NCBI GenBank assembly: GCA_963691705.1
Contig: OY829545.1
Location: 30,429,475-30,493,474 of the forward strand
Source: Viola odorata
Lineage: Eukaryota; Streptophyta; Magnoliopsida; Malpighiales; Violaceae
Length of the DNA stretch: 64,000 nucleotides
Direction of reading: 5' to 3'
Positions 43,513 through 53,631 of this stretch are shown here, piece by piece; within the stretch, counting starts at the first letter, position 1, and every line of letters begins with the position of its first letter. The position numbers and the translations under genes are program-made. The notes below the pieces were generated by a model. It made no database searches, was not told the DNA's origin, and was given only the letters and a program-made list of their open reading frames with translations.

Positions 43513-44253
43513 TGATAATCCTCGATCTAGGGTGAGGACTATTTTGTAATCTTGTAGGCTGATGTGGACTGTCTCGCCGCTTCTAAGTCACCTGCAAACG
43601 ATCAAGTCAGTAAACATGGTGAAACTAAGTGATTAAGTGATGAGGGAGAACTATCAGGAGTGGGTAGGTATTTGGGCAGAGTTTCAGTATGTGAGTAAGT
43701 GAATATATGCCTTCGTATGAAAAGGTGAGAGGGGGGTATTTATAGCCTCGCCTAGTGGGTCACCTTGGACACGTGTCGTTTAGGCCTAGTCAGCCGTTAT
43801 CGGTACTTGTCCCTTTACCCGATAGTTTTCCTACCATGTAGTACAAGTTGTATACTTACCTAGTAGAGCCTTGGTAGAGCCGGTATATGTAGCTTTGGCT
43901 ATTGTTGATAATATATACCGAGAGGTATATATATTGGGACCCCCCGTTGATGATGAAAAGTCATAGTTGCCCTTGTAATGTCTTGTTTACACTATTAGCT
44001 AGGAGCTGTGGTTACTGGTGCCATTTGTATTTACTAGTAAGCTCCTTGATCACACAACTAGGTAAGTGTGTGTTCGATAACGCTTTTGGTCCGCTATGAC
44101 TACTCTTTTCAGGGGGACAATGTGCATATCATGAGGTTACCGGGACCTCGTTGACCTAGTCCGCGTGGCATACACCTTGCAACTTACCAGAATCTAGGTT
44201 ACCGGTTCCATGAAATGTTAGGAATACCCCTAGTGTATTTTTGTGTATTATCA
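43513..44253 (-). repeat. 5' LTR of element 4
   Basis: Minus strand: TGATAATACACAAAAATACA ... GATTATCA, 741 bp. Minus-strand TATA near 43735-43745 (CTATAAATACC). It abuts a host coding exon on its outer side. Confidence 0.8.
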
Positions 44254-44371
44254 AGAAAGAAGGGCAGAAAGCGAGATGTGTGGGCCGATAAGGCAAAGGA
44301 GAGAGTGGTGGTCGACAGAAAGGTGAAGTTTGGTGGTGAGGATGATTGTGTGTGAAGAGGGCGGTGGCCAT
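44254..44371 (-). pseudogene. Host gene first exon, truncated by element 4; plastid-transit-like N-terminus
   Basis: The minus-strand ATG at 44371 opens MATALFTHNHPHHQTSPFC and runs about 39 codons to the LTR edge at 44253, after which the frame is LTR sequence. The peptide starts Met-Ala-Thr, is rich in Ser/Thr/Pro/His and nearly free of acidic residues, as in chloroplast transit peptides. The sequence before it is a C/T-rich leader typical of plant 5' UTRs. The gene body would lie beyond the nested block, outside the window, so the product is unknown. It could instead be a chance ORF. Confidence 0.45.
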
Positions 44372-44600
44372 GGAAGATATAAGTTGTGAGAGGAAAAATG
44401 GGAGAGACAGAGAGGGGAAGGAGGAAGAAGATGGTGTTTGAGGAATGGGACGAGATGAGGGTGAAAAGCAAGTGACGGGGCCCACCTCGATCTGACGTGT
44501 CAATCCGACATGGCAAAAAACTTAATGGAGTTAATGACACGTGAGATATTTTTAACGGTAGGGATGTGATTAAACAATAATAAATACGGTCAGAGGTAGG
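44372..44600 (-). promoter_or_regulatory. Putative promoter and leader of the truncated host gene
   Basis: The minus strand is C/T-rich from 44372 to about 44470. A CACGTG G-box is at 44539-44544. No clear TATA box seen. Confidence 0.3.
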
Positions 44601-46024
44601 TAATTAAACAAACAAATAGTTCAGGGTTGTGATTAATTAAAATATTAAAGTTTAGGGTTATTTTTTTATCTTTATCCCTTTTATTTACTTATATAAGAGA
44701 AATGAAAATTAGTTGTTTTCTTGTACTAAAATGAAAATTAATTTGAATGAGGTGTTTGGTTAATTAAATCTAATTTTAGGAATTTTTTTCCCTCTCAAAT
44801 TAATAAGAAATAAAAATTAATTTGGGTCGTATAAAACAAAGTCGTTTAGGATATGTATCGATTAAAAGAGACCGAACGGAAGAGACTAGCAACATTAGTC
44901 TTCATTAATTATAAAATTAGGGTATAGGGTTCTAAGGTGGGATAAGTGGTTCCTTTCAATTTCGTCTTACTTTTAATTAATTGCATAAGTGCCCCACTTT
45001 GCTTGTGTTGAACTATTTTCTAGAAATGCCATTACCATTTCAAATAAAATTTATAATACATATATTAATAAACATGAGCTCATTGCTACTACTATTTTTT
45101 TTTACATTATATTAATGCACCAAGTAGTAATGAGTTTTTAGTTTTTTCATGATATTATTAGTGTTTTTATCGGCACTAATTTATGCTGAATTTTTTTAAT
45201 TATTAGACACACGGTGCACCTAAAATACTATTTGTTCATAACCTGAATTAGCACTTCCACATCATAATATTAAAGTACTAATATTTTATTTTGTGGTGGA
45301 GTGATGCTATATTCCTAAAAATGTATATTAGATAAATCAAAGGGAGATTTCTAAGAAGAAGAAGAAAGGGAAACGACATGAAGTAGCTGAAGTAGCTGAG
45401 AATGAAACAGAAGTCAGATTGGTGGGTCATATTGGCATGTGACATGTCTCTCATGTCTTGTTCTTTTTTTTGTTTTTTTCCTATTAACTAAACCCATGGG
45501 CCCAGGGCCCAGGGCCTCTCATGTCTTGTTCTTTTTTTTGTTTTTTTCCTATTAACTAAACCCATGGGCCCAGGGCCCAGGGCCCATCCTCCTTTGACAT
45601 TTTCCCCTTCCAAAGCAGGGCCTTACACCAACACACGTGCAGTGTCGAAGCTAGGAAAATTTTCTTGTCGATGAATAGGGTTAACAAATTTTTGAATAGG
45701 GTACCATTCTATAAGGGAGGGAGAACAAATTCTAAAGTTCGAATCATCTTATTTATATTTATATTATCTATGATAAAATAATATATTACTAATTCATAGG
45801 TGATTTATATATATTTATACTAAGATTATAATTAATATGCATTAAGCTAAAAAATAGTACTCTTAAAAATTTAAATATAATAAATTACGAGCATTTAATA
45901 ATCGACTGGTAATTTAATGATATTTCTTATAAAATAAGAAGAGTAAAATTTCAAATTTAAATTTCTTTTCACATCCGTGTGATCATGAGATTCTAATTAC
46001 ATCAATGTCAACCCTTCTAATAAT
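44601..46024. other. AT-rich intergenic DNA with a 68-bp tandem duplication
   Basis: No gene seen. An exact 68-bp unit, TCATGTCTTGTTC ... GGGCCCAGGGC, is repeated head to tail at about 45451-45586. A possible decayed transposon end (GTGTCGAAGCTAGGAAAATT) lies at 45643. Confidence 0.7.
45451..45586 (+). repeat. 68-bp direct tandem duplication
   Basis: Two copies starting at 45451 and 45519, identical by eye, each ending in a GGGCCCAGGGCCC motif that is itself repetitive. Confidence 0.93.
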
Positions 46025-46026
46025 TA

Positions 46027-46185
46027 CTCCCTCTATCCAAATTTAACTGACGTTTTAATAAAAAATGTTCTCATTTAATTGCCCTTGACAATTGTGTCCA
46101 CTTACTTTGTGTTTTAATAAAAATGCTTCTTAGACGACCTATCAGTTAAATAAATTGCACAATAATAAATTGACCACAGAGGGAG
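46027..46185. mobile_element. Stowaway-type MITE 1
   Basis: 159 bp, CTCCCTCTATCC ... ACCACAGAGGGAG, flanked by TA (46025-46026 and 46186-46187). The ends match plant Stowaway/mariner termini. Non-coding. Confidence 0.88.
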
Positions 46186-46187
46186 TA

Positions 46188-46903
46188 TTTGTTTGGTTTG
46201 GTTGGTTTGGTTCAAAAAATCAAATACTTTGGACAAGTATAGCAGCCTAGCTAGCTAGCAGTATCGTGTGATGTGTGTGATCGGTTGGTCTTGTCCCTAG
46301 CCCACACTATCAATGCATTCATGTGACATTAAATTAACCTTCTCCATCATGTCATGTATCTTATCTATCTACTTATATTTCTTTGACTAAAAGAAAAGAA
46401 AAGAAAGAGCTACTTAAATTTCAATTTTTGAGATACTACCATTTTCTTTGTTCCTCTTTATGGCGCCGCACTAGCCGTTTACTTGGGTGAGAAATAAAAA
46501 ATTAGAAATAATCAAAATTTACGTCATAATTTTGGTATTTAAAACTTTATTCATCTATCTTTTCTTAAATCGATAAGATTGTATTTCAGCGATACTACAT
46601 CTAACAGTATGATAAAAAAAAAAATCCCATTTGGCAATTATTTAACGAGATGTCAGTTTCATAGTTCGTGCCATTCCAAGTGAATTTTTTGTTTGACAAT
46701 ACTTAATTTTGGGCTTTCGGCCTATAAGGTAAGGACCCAAAACCCTTTTTCTCTCAAGTTTTACAAATTTTAAAGGACCGGCCCGTCAGTGATTTAGTAA
46801 GAGGATGTCATTCTAGCTCAATGACCTGGGCTCAATTGATAGGGGAAGGCCCATTAAAATAATAAACATAGTCCTATTATATGTGTTTTGAAATTAAGTG
46901 AGT
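46188..46903. other. Intergenic DNA before the tRNA gene
   Basis: AT-rich; no gene seen. Confidence 0.5.
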
Positions 46904-46908
46904 GCGGG

Positions 46909-46951
<43 letters not shown>

Positions 46952-46976
46952 GCGTGTTCGATCCACGCTCACCGCA
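46904..46976 (+). tRNA. trnF-GAA: tRNA-Phe(GAA), nuclear-encoded cytosolic
   Basis: 73 nt, GCGGGGATAGCTCAGTTGGG to ...TCACCGCA, with no intron and no encoded CCA. Anticodon GAA is at 46937-46939. D-loop AGCTCAGTTGGGAGAGC and T-arm CGTGTTCGATCCACG (the internal Pol III promoter boxes) are canonical. The acceptor stem has a G-A pair at position 5-68, as in the known plant cytosolic tRNA-Phe. TTTT at 46982-46985 is the likely terminator. The sequence is the cytosolic type, not the chloroplast trnF. Confidence 0.97.
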
Positions 46977-46981
46977 GTTTC

Positions 46982-46985
46982 TTTT
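46982..46985 (+). terminator. Pol III terminator of tRNA-Phe
   Basis: T4 run six bases after the tRNA 3' end. Confidence 0.7.
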
Positions 46986-47563
46986 CTATTTTTAGGTTTT
47001 TAACCCTTAATGGGTTTAATGATCCCCAACTCCCAAAATATTTACAATCCCACAAATTTCTGTAACTTTCCATCACCAAACTTAAATTATTTACAATCCG
47101 CCTAGTTTTTTTGCTTTTGATTATGATATTACTACTTTCACTTATCAGTCCCTATAACTTTCAAAGAGTTCAATAATGGTCCCTGAGTTAAAAATATTTA
47201 GCGGCTGCTCATGTAGGAATTTTTTTTTCCCTTTTTTTTTCCATTGGAAAACAGAAAAGAGTGTTCATGTGATTTCAAAAAAATTCCATTTTCAGATTGA
47301 AAAAATGGAAAAATAGAATTATCATTTCACTTAATAAATTAATAAATACATTTTTTTATCTAAATAAATATATCTTGTCTATTTTATAATTTTACATTAT
47401 TTATATTATTAAACTCTTCTTAAAATTAAATATACTATTAATATAAATAGTCTTATTGTTTTCAAAATAATATTTATCACCTAAATTCCTAATAATATAT
47501 ATTTATCACTACTAAAAAAAACTAATCTAATTTTTAATTCCTCGAATTACTATTATAATTAGT

Positions 47564-47775
47564 TCATAATTGATCTGCAATAACTTCTCTAACAACATTC
47601 ATTTGTTGTTGCTTTGACATATCTACTTGTAGACCTTCCTGTTCTTCTAAATTCATCAAACCTTCTTCTCCATACTGTGTAACCAACCGGTCAGCTATAT
47701 CTTTCATTCGGATAAAATTGTGGAGAACACAACAAACTAGTGGTATCAACTTTTGTCGTTGTAGATTCAAGCACC
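47564..47775 (-). pseudogene. PIF/Harbinger transposase 3' fragment in element A
   Basis: About 69 codons (RQKLIPLVCCVLHNFIRMKD ... VVREVIADQL) match the C-terminal end of the transposase at 50199-50440. The catalytic region is missing, so it is a remnant. Confidence 0.85.
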
Positions 47776-48555
47776 AGCCTATGTTTAAAATTAGGGGTTT
47801 TGTTTACTGGATTCTAGGTTCTCTCCTGTTTGGCCTACATTTCCCATCCAAATATCTCCTACCTACACAATTATAAAAACTCCAACTGTGGAAAGACAAA
47901 ATCAGTACTAACCCCAACCAGAAACCCTTACTAAAATCCAACAGGGCCAACTGATTTTAGTAAAAAATCAGTACTACAACATTTGCAACAGGGCCAACTG
48001 CTTCTCCTTTTTGGAAATCCAAAACAATCTTATTTGGACGAACAAATAGTCGAGGCAGATCCTCAGTTAGAAGTTTTTTCAGAAACCTAATAAAATGCAG
48101 TGTACATTTGGTTAAAAGAGGAGACAAAGTCCAAACGCAATGTCTGCCTACAGTGAACAGAAAATGATAGCAAAACACCAATTCAGAGCTCCACATTAGA
48201 AAACATCACTGCAAGTTCATGCCAGCACACACTTAAAGATTTCTAGAAGTTGTCATGAAATAATGTCCAAAGACCAGAATATGGGAACTAAATTAATATG
48301 CATATGAATCTAAAAGTAAATTAACTTAATAGAAAGTTGGAAGCATCACTGTAACTTCATACCAGTACAAGTAGATTCGTAAGAGAATATTGTCGTGAAA
48401 TAATGTCCAAAGACCAGAATATACATAGGAACTAAATTAAGATGCATATGGTTCCAAAAGGAGTGTGTCCTCTATAACGACAAATAAATGAAGCAGTTTC
48501 TACTTGAAGCCAGTTGGAAATAATATTCTACTTAAAAAATACAACATAGTTAATA

Positions 48556-48682
48556 CTCCCTCCGTTTTCGAATAATCGTCACTTTTGTACTTTTTGTTAC
48601 TATTCACTTTACTTGACTTTTTGGTGTTTGTTGTACTTTTTGTTACTGTTTCAAAGAGTCAATTATTTAAAAACAGAGGGGG
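48556..48682. mobile_element. Stowaway-type MITE 2 inside Harbinger element A
   Basis: 127 bp, CTCCCTCCGTTTTCG ... AAAACAGAGGGGG, TA at 48554-48555 and 48683-48684. Internal TTTTTGTTAC-type repeats. Confidence 0.85.
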
Positions 48683-50198
48683 TACTTTGTAGGAGAAAAT
48701 AATATATACTTACAAAGAGAGAACAGGGATTGCTGATGTCGCCCAGCACATGCACCAAACAGGAGAAAAGAAAATGTACAAATTAGGATTTCCAACATCA
48801 AAGACGGTGCTAAATTATGATTACAAAGTAAACAAATAGGTATGCAATAAATTATAGCAGAATATGCTATCCACACTTTCATAAATCCAATATATCAATG
48901 TGGTACTATGGTAGTGTATTGAATATCACATTATTTAACCCAACCTGGCTATCATGATTCCAGAGCAACTACATGTTTACCTACACCTTACTCTAAGTAA
49001 TTAAGTAATAAAGTTCCATACATCAATTTTCCCGTTAACCACCAAAAGTTGAAATTGAAAAGGAGTTGGCTATAAAACAATCATTTAATAAGCAAACAAT
49101 TGAAGTTTTATAAATCACAATGACTCTATCCAAGGTTGAAAGGTGTAGATGCAATAATGTCATTATGGCACACAACTACTCTTTCAAGCATTTCATCAAA
49201 CACCTTTCACGCAACATTCCTTAATTTTGCCGAATTGTTTAGTTGCTAATAAAACTACCAACAAAAATAGTGAATGTGGACAGCTTAGAACTACCTGGAG
49301 GTTATGCAGCTTGATGTGGGCCCAAATGGTTTTGACTGCCTCAGTGCAAGAAGCTTCAAAAGCGCCGAGGAAGTTGCTAAGAGCAGGGGGGTGGAGAAAA
49401 GCTTAAGTATGACGGCGAAATTGAGAAGGGCAAGGAGAGAGGCTTGGCGTACATCGACGGATGAAAACAAGGAGGACGTGACAGCGTGAGAGAAGGAGGT
49501 GGAGGATGAGTGAGCTGGGGAGAGTGATAGGCAGCCAAGAATAGAATAGGGTTGAATTTTGGTATTTAAAGTGGAAAATTTGTAATAACATAAATTTTAG
49601 AGTTATTTTAGTCACTTAAAAAATAAAAATGAAAGGAAAAGCAAGTTTTTCAAACTGGAAAAGACACTTTTGTTCTTTTCCAAGTCCAAGTGACAAATTA
49701 GAAAAAAGAAAATTGATTTTCCTTTTCCAAATTAGAAAATATGGTAAAATGAACACCATCTCCATTTTTCATTTTCCTTTTTCTATTTTTCTGGAAAAAT
49801 GAGAAAAAATTTCACTTACTGAAGAGCCCCTTAGGGCCTGTTAATGTAGGAAAAAATTCTTTTCCTTTTCCTTTTTCTTTTTCTAAATTTTTCTTGTTTT
49901 CTTTTTCCATTGGAAAATAGAAAAGTGCGTTCATGTAATTTCAAAAAATTTCCATTTTCAGATTGGAAAATTGGAAAAATGTAATTATCATTTCACTTAA
50001 TAAATTAATAAATACATTTTTTATCTAAATAAATATATTTTGTCTATTTCATATTTTCACATCATTTATATTATTAAACTCTTCTCAAAATTAAATATAC
50101 TATTAATATAAATAGTCTAATTGTTTTCAAAATAATATTTATCACATAAATTCCTAATAATATATATTTATCACTACTAAAAAAAACTAATCTAACTT

Positions 50199-51606
50199 TT
50201 AATTCCTCAAATTACTATTATAATTAGCCCATAATTGATCCGCAATATATTCTCTAACATCATTCATTTGTTGTTGCTTTGACATATCTACTTGTAGACC
50301 TTCCTGCGTCACACCTCCTTGCTCTTCTAAATTCATCAAACCTTCTTCTCCATACTGTGCAAACAACCGGTCAGCTCTATCTTCCATTCGGATAAAATTG
50401 TGGAGAGTACAACAAGCTAGTGGTATCAACTTTTGTCGTCGTAGAGGATAGTTTGGAATAGCTTTCAAAATGAAGAATCTAGCTTTCAACACACCAAAAG
50501 CCCTTTCAATAATATTCCTCAATGACGAATGTCGATAATTGAACAATGCATGTTTGTTTTTTATTCTCCCTCGTCCACGAAAATCATTCAAGTGATACTT
50601 TTCACCACGGTAAGGCGTTAAAAACCTAGGAACATTTGGATAACCAGCATCAACAACATAATAGTAATCTACAAATCAAGAATGTAGTAACACATGTCAA
50701 TAAATCTCTCATGTAACGTAGCAATGTAATTAAGATGCTTAAGAAAAATAATGGAAATAGTACTTTACCATCAGAAGGCATTGGGAAATTATTTCCTTGT
50801 CTTGTTAATGCATCAAGAAAAATACGCGAGTCATTAGCGGTTCCTTCCCAACCAGCATAAACAAAAATGAACATCATATCGTGAGAACAAATAGCCATGA
50901 TATTTTGGGTGACAAGGCACGCTTTTCTTCCACGAAAAGTTTTTTGTTTAGACACAGGAGCCCAAGCAGCTACATGAGTACCATCAATAGCACCTATGCA
51001 TTTCTATAAAACAAAAGTTCAAATAGTTTTACTTAAAACAAGTTATAAAAACTAATCATTATTCTCTAGTTGAAAGTAAGACCGTACCTCAAAATATGGA
51101 TACCATTTTGAACTTGCTCGAATTTCTGGTTGTACAGTTTCTCTATAAATTGGTTTGATCAAAAGAGTTCCTAAAGATACTAGAGCCCGTATGGTTGTTT
51201 TAACCCAATAATGGACCGTACCAAGTGAGTGTTGAAACTGTTCGACAACCAACCTTTGTGTTACCTTATGACATAATACCGCCAACCTCATTGCCACACC
51301 TTCTTCCACACTAACTTCTTGAGTATCATGTATAAAACCTTCCATTTTCAGTTTATCACATAGGTTTCGGAAGACATGTGGCTGCATGCGGAAACTTTCA
51401 TAGCACCTAGTTGGATTTCCAACTAAAACCTCAAGAATGTAGTTCTTTCCGCTAAGCATTGATGTTCGACAAGGAATCTTTTCAATAAAATGTTTTCTAT
51501 ACTCCATTAAAAACATAAGGGTTAGAGTATCTGCAATGCCATCATCGTCATCTGACGAACTATCACTTGCATTGACATTATAATTGTTGATCAAATCTTG
51601 TGCCAT
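50199..51606 (-). CDS. PIF/Harbinger transposase, three exons, frame intact
   Basis: DDE transposase (DDE_Tnp_4 type) that cuts and pastes the Harbinger element. Exons 51606-51088 (519 nt), 51003-50769 (235 nt) and 50668-50199 (470 nt) have GT/AG introns and sum to 408 codons with no stop. The N-terminal part has an acidic Ser/Asp stretch and a helix-turn-helix-like region (EEGVAMRLAVLCHKVTQRLV). Catalytic residues: first D in CIGAIDGTHVAAW, second D in GWEGTANDSRIF, E in RNIIERAFGVLKARF. The C-terminus contains PLACCTLHNFIRME, typical of the family. The start is the first Met of the long exon. Likely functional as protein; mobility also needs the missing partner ORF. Confidence 0.88.
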
Positions 51607-52606
51607 TACCTACATGAACAAAAAACGAGGGTATAGGTCTCTAGTTTGAGTACACTAACTAGCAATTTCTATTTATCAAGGGAAAAAACTTCTCTCGATT
51701 AAAGTCACTAGGTATCAACAACTTATACACCCATATTTGAGATAAGTATAAACAAGTGGCTAGTAAATGGTCATGATTAGCTTCATGCAATACCCATAAA
51801 GCATGAACATAAAAAACTAAAAAATGAAAAAGCACCTATGAAGATCATCATAATAACAGGCGTATTTGATTTTACCCACTATCCCTTTCTCTATAATCTA
51901 TCAATTCTTGGTTGAGATCGCCACAAACTAATTAGCGCATAGGTCAAAACATTTTAAGGACACTAACTAGATGAGCACCGAGAGCTTAAGGATAAAAATT
52001 ACAATCTGGGATTGAAGCATTCATTAGGGTACTTTAATCACATGTAAGGTCTGGTGATCAGCATACATATCCAAAGTAGGAGAAACAAAAGAGAACTAGT
52101 ATACAGGCAATGCTCATAAGCAGAAAGGTAAAGGTCTGGTGATCAGCATGCTAAATTTCAACTTGAAAAGATATGTCTGCTTCTCCATACAAAACAAATG
52201 CTCATAAGCAGAAAGGTAAAGGCAGAAAGCCTAACCTGAATTGAGGCTCAAGCTGGTAGGAATTAGATAGCAGTCACCAAAAAGAGAGAATAAAATCTCT
52301 GATTTTTCCCTTTTTTAGTTCAGCCAACAATAGCCAGACAAGGTTCAAATTCAAAAGCCACCAAAAGTGAAATCCATCTACGTGTGAGCCCCCTGCAACA
52401 ACCGATTTGAAGACAAGGTGATGAGTTGTGCCATTAAGATGACAACAGAAAATGGAAAAAGAAAGAAAGAATGAGACTATCAAGTTAATGGAAACACAAT
52501 ATGGAGATGTGTAGATTATCTTCAAATGGACATATATATGCAGCTAGCAATTGTTACTCTGATTTCAAATGCTAATTGCTACATACAAGCCTATATATAT
52601 ATATAT
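51607..52606. other. Interior of Harbinger element B upstream of transposase
   Basis: No gene seen. Short direct repeats (GGTCTGGTGATCAGCAT and CTCATAAGCAGAAAGGTAAA) lie at about 52050-52220. Confidence 0.5.
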
Positions 52607-53631
52607 GGGTTTTGCTAACCTGTCCACTTTAAGGACAGGTTAGTATTGTGTCCATTTTTATTGGACACAAATTGCCCTTACTTTATATTAATTTCATTAA
52701 AGCACATGGAAGATAAATATGGTAGTTCCAATTATTTCTCTATCTTTCTAATTACTACCACATTAATTAATTGATTTTATTTTTACTCTCTCTCTCATCC
52801 CGATCTCCTCACTTTCTTCTTTCTGTTCTTTTTTCCAATTTTTTTTAATAATGAGAGTTTGAAAAAAAAAATACTGTTCGTTTCATAAAAAGAAATGGCT
52901 TCAACTGCAGCAATGCTTCTTCTTCCTCATCACCAAATCAAATCTACTTCTCCTCCTTCATCATCATCATTATTATCTTCTGCAACATCTTTTCTCGGCT
53001 CGAAGCTCCCTCATGTCGAATGGTTTCTCCCACCACAAGAGTCTTCCATGTTCAAAGGAACATCACAATCTCAGGACAAAGCTTTAGCTATGGAGAAGAA
53101 GTTTGAAGAAGCCATTGCTCACAGCTGCTGGTCCTAATCCTAATCCTTAAAGGATTGCATAATCTTATCTTTCTTCTTTCTTTTTTCTTTCTAGGTTTGT
53201 GTTTGTCCTTTGCTGGATATGATCATGATGTAAATAACTGCTTTTTTATGTAATTTACTAGCAAATCTTTCTCTGTATGATATGATTGTGAATAAAGAAA
53301 GAATCAATCTTGTGAATCAAACCATTTAAATTGAATTTGAAGAGAAGCTTTTGATCTGGATAGAAGATGAATTACTTGAATTTCAAATTGTTCTAAAAAA
53401 ATTTGGAAAAAAGAAGAGAAAGAAGAAAGCGAGGAGATCGGGATGAGAGAGTAAAGATAAAATCAATTAATTAATGTGGTGGTAATTAAAAAGATAGAGA
53501 AATAATTGGATCTACCATATTTATCCCCCATGTGTTTTAATGAAATTAATGTAAAATAAGGGCAATTTGTGTCCAATAAAAATGGACACAATGCTAACCT
53601 GTTCTTAAAGTGGATAGGTTAGCAAAACCCC
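52607..53631 (+). mobile_element. Long-TIR DNA element with cargo ORF (Pack-MULE-like)
   Basis: About 1.03 kb with ~230-bp near-identical terminal inverted repeats: 52607-52837 and 53405-53631, both starting GGGTTTTGCTAACCT. The flanks are (AT)n on both sides, so the target duplication cannot be read. TIR length and gene-like cargo suggest a Mutator-type element, but the superfamily is not proven. It lies inside Harbinger element B. Confidence 0.8.
52895..53137 (+). CDS. 80-residue ORF carried by the long-TIR element, transit-peptide-like start
   Basis: MASTAAMLLLPHHQIKSTSP opens a Ser/Pro-rich N-terminus like a plastid transit peptide, followed by GSKLPHVEWFLPPQESSMFK and a helical end, QDKALAMEKKFEEAIAHSCW. 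The whole ORF lies between the TIRs, with an A-rich leader and T/C-rich 3' sequence. It looks like a captured fragment or mini-gene rather than a transposase. I do not recognise the parent gene. A duplicate in the host genome would explain it. Confidence 0.5.
   Translation: MASTAAMLLLPHHQIKSTSPPSSSSLLSSATSFLGSKLPHVEWFLPPQESSMFKGTSQSQDKALAMEKKFEEAIAHSCWS

Larger units (their letters stand above)
42130..44253 (-). mobile_element. Tat-like element 4, 5' end only (LTR and start of gag)
   Basis: Read on the minus strand: LTR 44253-43513, primer site TTGGTGCTCTCGTCGAGA, leader, then a gag start at about 42487, interrupted by a solo LTR and cut at 42129 by element 3. The remainder must lie left of the window. 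Orientation is opposite to elements 1-3. Confidence 0.78.
47201..49830 (-). mobile_element. PIF/Harbinger element A (2.6 kb, deletion derivative)
   Basis: The left end GCGGCTGCTCATGTAGGAA pairs with the right end (complement GGGGCTCTTCAGTAAGTGAA). TTA lies on both sides (47198-47200 and 49831-49833). It keeps only the 3' end of the transposase gene plus terminal sequences shared with element B, and has a Stowaway MITE inside. The interior 47771-49300 has no gene. A diverged direct duplication (about 48200-48300 and 48350-48455, sharing AAATAATGTCCAAAGACCAG) is present. Confidence 0.8.

Noticed and set aside
46904..46976. Chloroplast or mitochondrial DNA insertion carrying trnF
   Set aside because: The sequence is the nuclear cytosolic tRNA-Phe type and flanks show no organelle genes.
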